Origin: Methylobacterium dankookense
GTDB lineage: Bacteria; Pseudomonadota; Alphaproteobacteria; Rhizobiales; Beijerinckiaceae
Assembly: GCF_902141855.1 (NCBI RefSeq)
Contig: NZ_CABFVH010000024.1
Span: forward strand, 1 to 64,000
DNA length: 64,000 nt
Direction of reading: 5' to 3'
A program made the translations under genes and the position numbers. The number at the start of each line of letters is the position of its first letter. Position 1 is the first letter of the stretch. Under the pieces are notes generated by a model, which was given only the letters and a program-made list of their open reading frames with translations, searched no databases and was not told the DNA's origin. Below are positions 59,736-64,000 of this stretch, piece after piece.

Positions 59736-60368
59736 TCGGGTGATCGCCCTCGGGGTGACTGGCTCTGGCGGGTGACGGCGCGGCGTACGACCTCACCTGG
59801 CACCGACCGCCGGGTTCGTAACGATGTACTTCCGGACGGCATGACCATGCCGACCTGGATCAGGCGCTATTTCGATCCCGACGTTGCGAGAGCGGCGACC
59901 GCCTTGCCGCCCTGCCGAGTACCGCCCTTCCCCGTCCGGGGCGGATTTCCCTTGCCGAGCGGATGACCGGAACCCAACCGCGCGCACTTCCCGGGAGCGC
60001 TCCGTCCGTCGTCATCCCGGGTCCCCATGCCGGCCCCGCACCGCGTGTCGCGGCTGCGACCGGCGGCCCTGCTCGCACGCGGCGCTCAAGCACCATCGGC
60101 ACCCGCGATCGTATCGGATGCGCGAGCCCCCACGGCGACGGGGGGCCCCGCCGGCTCGCACGGGGCGTCGGGCGGCCGGCTTCGGGCGAGCCCGGACGTA
60201 AAGATGTCGGTGAATCGAGCGCTGGCAGGGAAATCGACGTCCAAATCCATACTCGTCAGTCGCTATCGGACGAAGGTGAGCACAGGCCGACCGTCGCGTC
60301 TTTGACCAGGATCAAAGAGCGGCCGCCCGGAACCCAGCACAAGGCGCCCTGCATCCCAGGAGCGATCA
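59736..60368. other. Divergent promoter stretch with FNR-type box
   Basis: About 630 bases between the MHS transporter and the Crp/Fnr gene. No gene is supported. The box at 60302-60315 is the one clear element. Confidence 0.4.
60302..60315. promoter_or_regulatory. FNR/FixK/DNR-type box upstream of a Crp/Fnr gene
   Basis: TTGACCAGGATCAA, extended to the palindrome TTTGACCAGGATCAAA. It lies 53 bases before the regulator start at 60369. Confidence 0.66.
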
Positions 60369-61103
60369 ATGGTCAAGGACGGGGAGGGCGCCGCATGCGG
60401 ACGGCTGCGTCACCATGAGTTGTTCGACGAACTCGACGAGCGGATTGTCCAGGCCATCCTGGGCCGGGCCAGGGCCTCGCGTCCGGGGGCGAAGACGCTC
60501 CTGGTCAGGCAAGGCGACCCGCCCAAGGATCTAATCCTGCTCGCCGCGGGGCGAGCGAAGCTCTCGCATGTGACCGACGACGGGCGGCAGACGACGGTTC
60601 GCCTTCTGGGAGCGGGGGATTTGGTCGGCTGCGCCGCGGTCTTCCGCGGGCGGCCGTATGCCGCGAGCGCCCACACTCTGGACGCTTGCGAGGTTTATGC
60701 CTGGCCGCGCGAGCACCTGCTCGGCCTCATGATGAGCTACCCGCGGCTCACTATGAACGCGCTCGCTATCGTGAGCGGACAGCTCATGGATGGGGCGCAG
60801 CCCGGGAGCATGCGGGGCAACGAGCCGGCTCGGCGGCGCCTCGCGGCGCTGATCCTGACCCTTACGCCGCCGGCGGATGACGGCGGGAGCCAGGAGAGCA
60901 TGCTCAGGATGACCCGTCAGGAGCTGGGCGAGCTGTGCGGCGCCACGTTCTTCACCGTCAGCCGGATCCTGTCGCGTTGGGCACGTGCCGGCATCGTCGC
61001 CCCGGGACGCGGCCGGGTCCACGTCATCGATCGTGCCCGTCTCGCACGGGTCGCCACCGGCGGGGCGTCACCCGGCCGCGACCATGCGCAGCGATGCGCC
61101 TGA
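60369..61103 (+). CDS. Crp/Fnr family regulator
   Basis: A 244-residue protein with a Crp-like sensor fold (LLVRQGDPPKDLILLAAGRAK; GAGDLVGCAAVFRGRPYAASA) and HTH MTRQELGELCGATFFTVSRIL. No FNR-type Cys cluster is present near the N-terminus. It may be an NO sensor of the DNR/NarR kind or respond to another signal. The ATG follows AGGAG. An FNR-type box in its promoter places it under, or in feedback with, the low-oxygen regulators. Confidence 0.87.
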   Translation: MVKDGEGAACGRLRHHELFDELDERIVQAILGRARASRPGAKTLLVRQGDPPKDLILLAAGRAKLSHVTDDGRQTTVRLLGAGDLVGCAAVFRGRPYAASAHTLDACEVYAWPREHLLGLMMSYPRLTMNALAIVSGQLMDGAQPGSMRGNEPARRRLAALILTLTPPADDGGSQESMLRMTRQELGELCGATFFTVSRILSRWARAGIVAPGRGRVHVIDRARLARVATGGASPGRDHAQRCA

Positions 61104-61342
61104 CGATGCTTCCGGATCCGGGGATATCCACTCGATGCCAGGTTTCCGGACCGAGATCGGATCCTCGGCCCCCGGCGCAAATGAGCCGCGCGGTCGCCGG
61201 GATTGCCGCTCGGCCAGGTGATGCCTTCGGATGGGCGATATGGGACCGGAGGCCGAACCGCGCGGCTGCGGCGCCCCGCGTGCCCGATGCCTGGGCGGCG
61301 CCGAGCCTGGATGCCGGCGGCCAGGCTCGCTACGCCGTGTTC

Positions 61343-61651
61343 TCAGGCCCGCCCCGGATCCTCCGCATCGCACCCCTTGCCGACGCCGAGCATCTGCGCG
61401 AACAAGGATCCGAGAAGCGCGTCGGCCCACTCGTTCGGCAGGCGCATGTACAGGCTCGGCCTTCGTACCAGTCCGCAGCGTAACCGGCCGCCCTCGAATT
61501 CCAGGGCAGGGCACGGTCCCGGGATGTCGGCAGAGATGTACTCGCGGGCCAAGGCGCAAGCTTCCATGGCGCAGCAGTAACCGCAGCCGTTGCAGGGATC
61601 TCCCAGGATCGGCTTCGCCGGCCCTCGCCCCACGTCCATGATGCCCGACAT
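61343..61651 (-). CDS. YkgJ-type cysteine-cluster protein
   Basis: A 102-residue protein with the YkgJ pattern: PCNGCGYCCAMEAC near the N-terminus, then PGPCPALEFEGGRLRCGLV. Eight or so clustered cysteines suggest a metal or Fe-S site. Members of this family are found across bacteria and have no fixed function; some partner with flagellin or metal enzymes. The ATG at 61651 gives MSGIMDVGRG. It converges on the Crp/Fnr gene. Confidence 0.8.
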   Translation of the reverse strand: MSGIMDVGRGPAKPILGDPCNGCGYCCAMEACALAREYISADIPGPCPALEFEGGRLRCGLVRRPSLYMRLPNEWADALLGSLFAQMLGVGKGCDAEDPGRA

Positions 61652-61734
61652 CACGCCCCCTCGCTTCCGGAAACCGACCGCCGGCTTTAGCGTGCCGAGC
61701 GCCTGACCGACGGACGCATGGCGTTGCCGATTCG

Positions 61735-62385
61735 GTCGTCCAAGCCAAATCGGCGCCGTCCTGCTCGAAGTGACGATGCCGCGCATGGATGGCCGGGACG
61801 TGCTGCGGGCGCTGCCGTCTGACCTGGAGCTAGGGCCGACCCCGGTGATCGTGTTGACCGTCCCGACGAGCAGAACCTGGCCTACTCGCTCGGTGCGACC
61901 GACCACCTGCAGGAGCCGGTCGAATGGGGGCAGCCGAAGGAAGCGATGGAGCGCTTCCGCCCGGCCGTTCACGAGGGACCCGTCCAGGTCGTCGATGATG
62001 ACCTGGACATGCGCAAGAGCATGACGAATCCGCGCACCCGCGAGGGTTGGCGGTTCGCTGCGGCCGAGAGGGGCAGGGCGGCCCTGGAGGCCGTCGGTGT
62101 CCGCAAGGCGGGCTTGATCCCGCTCGACCTGATGACGCTGGAGATGGACGGATATGCCTGCCTGCGCGCACTGCGGGCGAGGCTCGGATCGCGCGACATC
62201 CCCGTCGTCATGCCGACGGCCAAGGATGTCACGGCCGACGACTGCCGGCGGCTTGCGGGCCGGGCCGACCGCATCGTGCAGAAGGGGGCCTCAGCATGGC
62301 GGATCTCGCCGCCGCCTTGCGCTCGCTCATGAAACCCGCCCCTCACGACCCGGGCGGCGCCAACGCGGAGACCACGGCGCCGTAG
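61735..62385 (+). pseudogene. Decayed remains of a two-receiver signalling protein
   Basis: Pieces of two receiver domains follow one another in three frames. First AVLLEVTMPRMDG and LGPTPVIVLTV; after a shift near 61863, SLGATDHLQEPVEWG, VVDDDLDMRKS, DLMTLEMDG and PTAKDVTADD; after another near 62290, SMADLAAALRSLMKPA and a stop at 62383-62385. Such tandem receivers form the end of large hybrid kinases. No kinase part is left. Confidence 0.7.
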
Positions 62386-62803
62386 GGAACCTGAACCGAG
62401 CGGCGGTGCGCCGGACCATGCGGTGCAGCCGCAGGGACTTGCCGGTCGTGCGCGAGACGGCCCGGATCATGCGGCGCCACCCAGGATGCATCGCCGGGTC
62501 GGCGACTTGCCGTCGCTTGCGCGCGTTACTGCTCGGGGCGCTCGACCCGGGAAGCTCGGATCGAAGGCTGGAGGCGACCGCCGCCCCGCGGGGTCCCGCA
62601 TTCGAATGGTGTCCGGCCTGCTCGATCAGCACGCCTCGACCCTGGCGCCCGGTTCACCTGGACGGCCGTCATGCCGCTCGTGTCGGCGACGCTGGCCTGG
62701 ATGATCGGAAGCCCTAGACATCTGCTGCGGCTGGCCCCTCGCCTGAGGAACCCGGCGCCGACGATCGGGTTATGCGGACGCACCTCACCTCGGGTGGTCG
62801 AGC
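62386..62803. other. Stretch without a supported gene
   Basis: 418 bases after the receiver pseudogene. Nothing protein-like or repeated was recognised. Confidence 0.4.
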
Positions 62804-63058
62804 ATGCCCACCGTCGCCCCCCTGGTCGCGGCTTCCGTTTTCACGGGCGGATGCGCGCTCATCCACCTCATGCGCGCCCGCGCGGACCAAGTCACCAAGG
62901 TTTTGGTCGCGATCCTCCTGCTCGTCACTACGCTCGGGCTCGTCGCGGTCACGCGGCCGGATGCGCGGAACGCTTGGCACCTCGTTCGCGTCCGGCTGCC
63001 CGAGCGTGCGCAGATGGTGCCGGCGACGCTGATGCGTCCCGGTGATCTATCCGAGTGA
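62804..63058 (+). CDS. Small membrane protein
   Basis: An 84-residue protein with two hydrophobic segments (APLVAASVFTGGCALIHLM and TKVLVAILLLVTTLGLVAV) and a polar tail. No family was recognised and the ribosome-binding site is weak. It sits between a pseudogene and an empty stretch, so it could be a relic. Confidence 0.45.
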   Translation: MPTVAPLVAASVFTGGCALIHLMRARADQVTKVLVAILLLVTTLGLVAVTRPDARNAWHLVRVRLPERAQMVPATLMRPGDLSE

Positions 63059-63502
63059 GCGGCTCCGGACCGCTCGGGTCGCCGGCACGCCGGCGAAGCG
63101 CCTCCCGGCCTCGGTGTAAATCCCCAATCGAATGGGCGGCCGGTTCTGAGCGCCCATGGGCCCCGTGGGACCTTCCATGCGGTGCATCGCAGGCGACGCC
63201 GGCGGCACGGCCGCGAGGTTTCGAGACCGACTTCACCGCGCGGCATTCCCGGCGCCTTGACCCTTGTGGCGGTGCGTCCCAGCATACGACGCTGGTGTCG
63301 ATCAGTCGTCGCCCGGAACACGGGCATGAGGGGTGATCGACCAAGCCCGGTGCCGCAGCCGCGGCGGATGCCGGGAGAGCGGTGCTGGCCTACCGCGGAG
63401 AGGCCGATAGGGATGATGTCGGGTAGGTCGCGCCCGCGTGCAAGACGGCGGGGGCGGCCGGATCGGCCTCCTGCCGAGGCAGGGTCATCGCAGCGCTAGG
63501 GT
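63059..63502. other. Stretch without a supported gene
   Basis: 444 bases with no supported gene, box or repeat on either strand. Confidence 0.4.
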
Positions 63503-64000
63503 ATGCCGATGCAAGCATTCGACGCCCTCGCGCCGCCCTTCGACCGGCTTTCCCATGACGAAGCCGAGCGGCTGCGGCAGCACGCCGACGTCGGATATTT
63601 CCGTCCCGGGGAACGGGTGGTCACCCAGGGGAGGACATCCGGGTTCCTGCACGTGCTCCTCAAAGGAACGGTCGAGGTCCGGAACGGCGATGGGTTGCTC
63701 GCTGTCCTGCGGGCCGGAGATACCTTCGATGCCCGTGCGGTGGTTCATGGCGAGGCGGGGGAGGATTTCATTGCCGCCGAGGAGACCTTGTGCGTCCTGC
63801 TGCCTCGCGACGACATCATCGCGCTGGTCCACAGCAACGCCGCCTTCGGCGCGTTCTTCTATGCCGAGGTTTCCCAGAAGCTCGATGCCCTTTCCGCCCG
63901 TCCCGGCGGCGACATCGCCGACTCGGTCCTGAGCGCCCGAGTTCGCGACTGCCGGCACGCCCCAGCCGTGTTCGTAGACGGTTCAGCCACGATGGGGGCG
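63503..64000 (+). CDS. cNMP-binding/CBS protein, probably DUF294 nucleotidyltransferase-like (partial)
   Basis: The frame is open from the ATG at 63503 to the window end, 166 codons. It starts with a cyclic-nucleotide-binding-like domain (DVGYFRPGERVVTQGRTSGF; LLKGTVEVRNGDGLLAVLRA), a helix pair, and the beginning of a CBS domain (SARVRDCRHAPAVFVDGS). This arrangement is that of signal-transduction proteins that continue with CBS and DUF294 nucleotidyltransferase domains. The rest is beyond the window. Confidence 0.75.
   Translation, partial: MPMQAFDALAPPFDRLSHDEAERLRQHADVGYFRPGERVVTQGRTSGFLHVLLKGTVEVRNGDGLLAVLRAGDTFDARAVVHGEAGEDFIAAEETLCVLLPRDDIIALVHSNAAFGAFFYAEVSQKLDALSARPGGDIADSVLSARVRDCRHAPAVFVDGSATMGA

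Overview
The window is very G+C-rich, densely coding DNA typical of an alphaproteobacterium. My best guess is Methylobacteriaceae (Methylobacterium or a close relative). This rests on gene types rather than a search: an O2-sensing FixL/FixJ pair, FixK and FnrN, HWE/HisKA_2 kinases, DUF3606 and DUF6455 proteins, PqqC and NnrS/NnrU. No rRNA, intact tRNA, CRISPR array or intact insertion sequence was seen.

Layout. 1-4 kb: accessory genes (kinase-like PAS protein without an ATPase domain, two related small proteins, a DUF3606 protein, a SulP transporter lacking STAS). 3.8-11.3 kb: small membrane protein, DUF6455 protein, orphan ccmE, nnrS, a MIP18/SufT-like gene, a second NnrS-like gene, nnrU and hemN. 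11.6-16.7 kb: fixL-fixJ, an ABC exporter and a DNR/NnrR-like regulator. 17.0-23.5 kb: nitric oxide reductase cluster, norEF divergent from norCBQD, followed by a DUF4142 protein and a 51-aa membrane protein. 24-28.9 kb: orphan pqqC, a broken CBS gene, a lone receiver, fixK, pdxH with a 91-aa partner, and a histone-deacetylase-like amidohydrolase. 29.2-40.2 kb: signalling genes (PAS-PAS-XRE regulator, YihY membrane protein, two very large sensor kinases, a lone receiver). 40.9-42.8 kb: universal stress protein with cytochrome c, and fnrN. 43.2-52.3 kb: the complete minus-strand nosRZDFYLX operon for nitrous oxide reduction. 52.6-59.7 kb: ferritin-like diiron protein, cyoABCD quinol oxidase and an MHS-type transporter. 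60-64 kb: another Crp/Fnr regulator, a small cysteine-cluster protein, a decayed two-receiver gene, and the start of a cNMP-binding protein that runs off the window.

How it works together. The region reads as a low-oxygen/NO respiration island. O2 is sensed by heme FixL (to FixJ, then probably FixK) and by an Fe-S FnrN; NO is probably sensed by a DNR/NnrR-type regulator. NO is reduced by NorCB and N2O by NosZ. No nitrate or nitrite reductase lies in the window. Twelve near-palindromic 14-bp sites of the FNR/FixK/DNR type (TTGAT-N4-ATCAA and variants) lie in front of most of the respiratory and cofactor genes.

The most interesting point is that two enzymes that themselves need O2, PqqC and PdxH, also carry such boxes and sit here away from their usual pathway genes. 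The O2-independent HemN and an orphan CcmE are in the same set, which suggests a low-oxygen cofactor-maintenance regulon.
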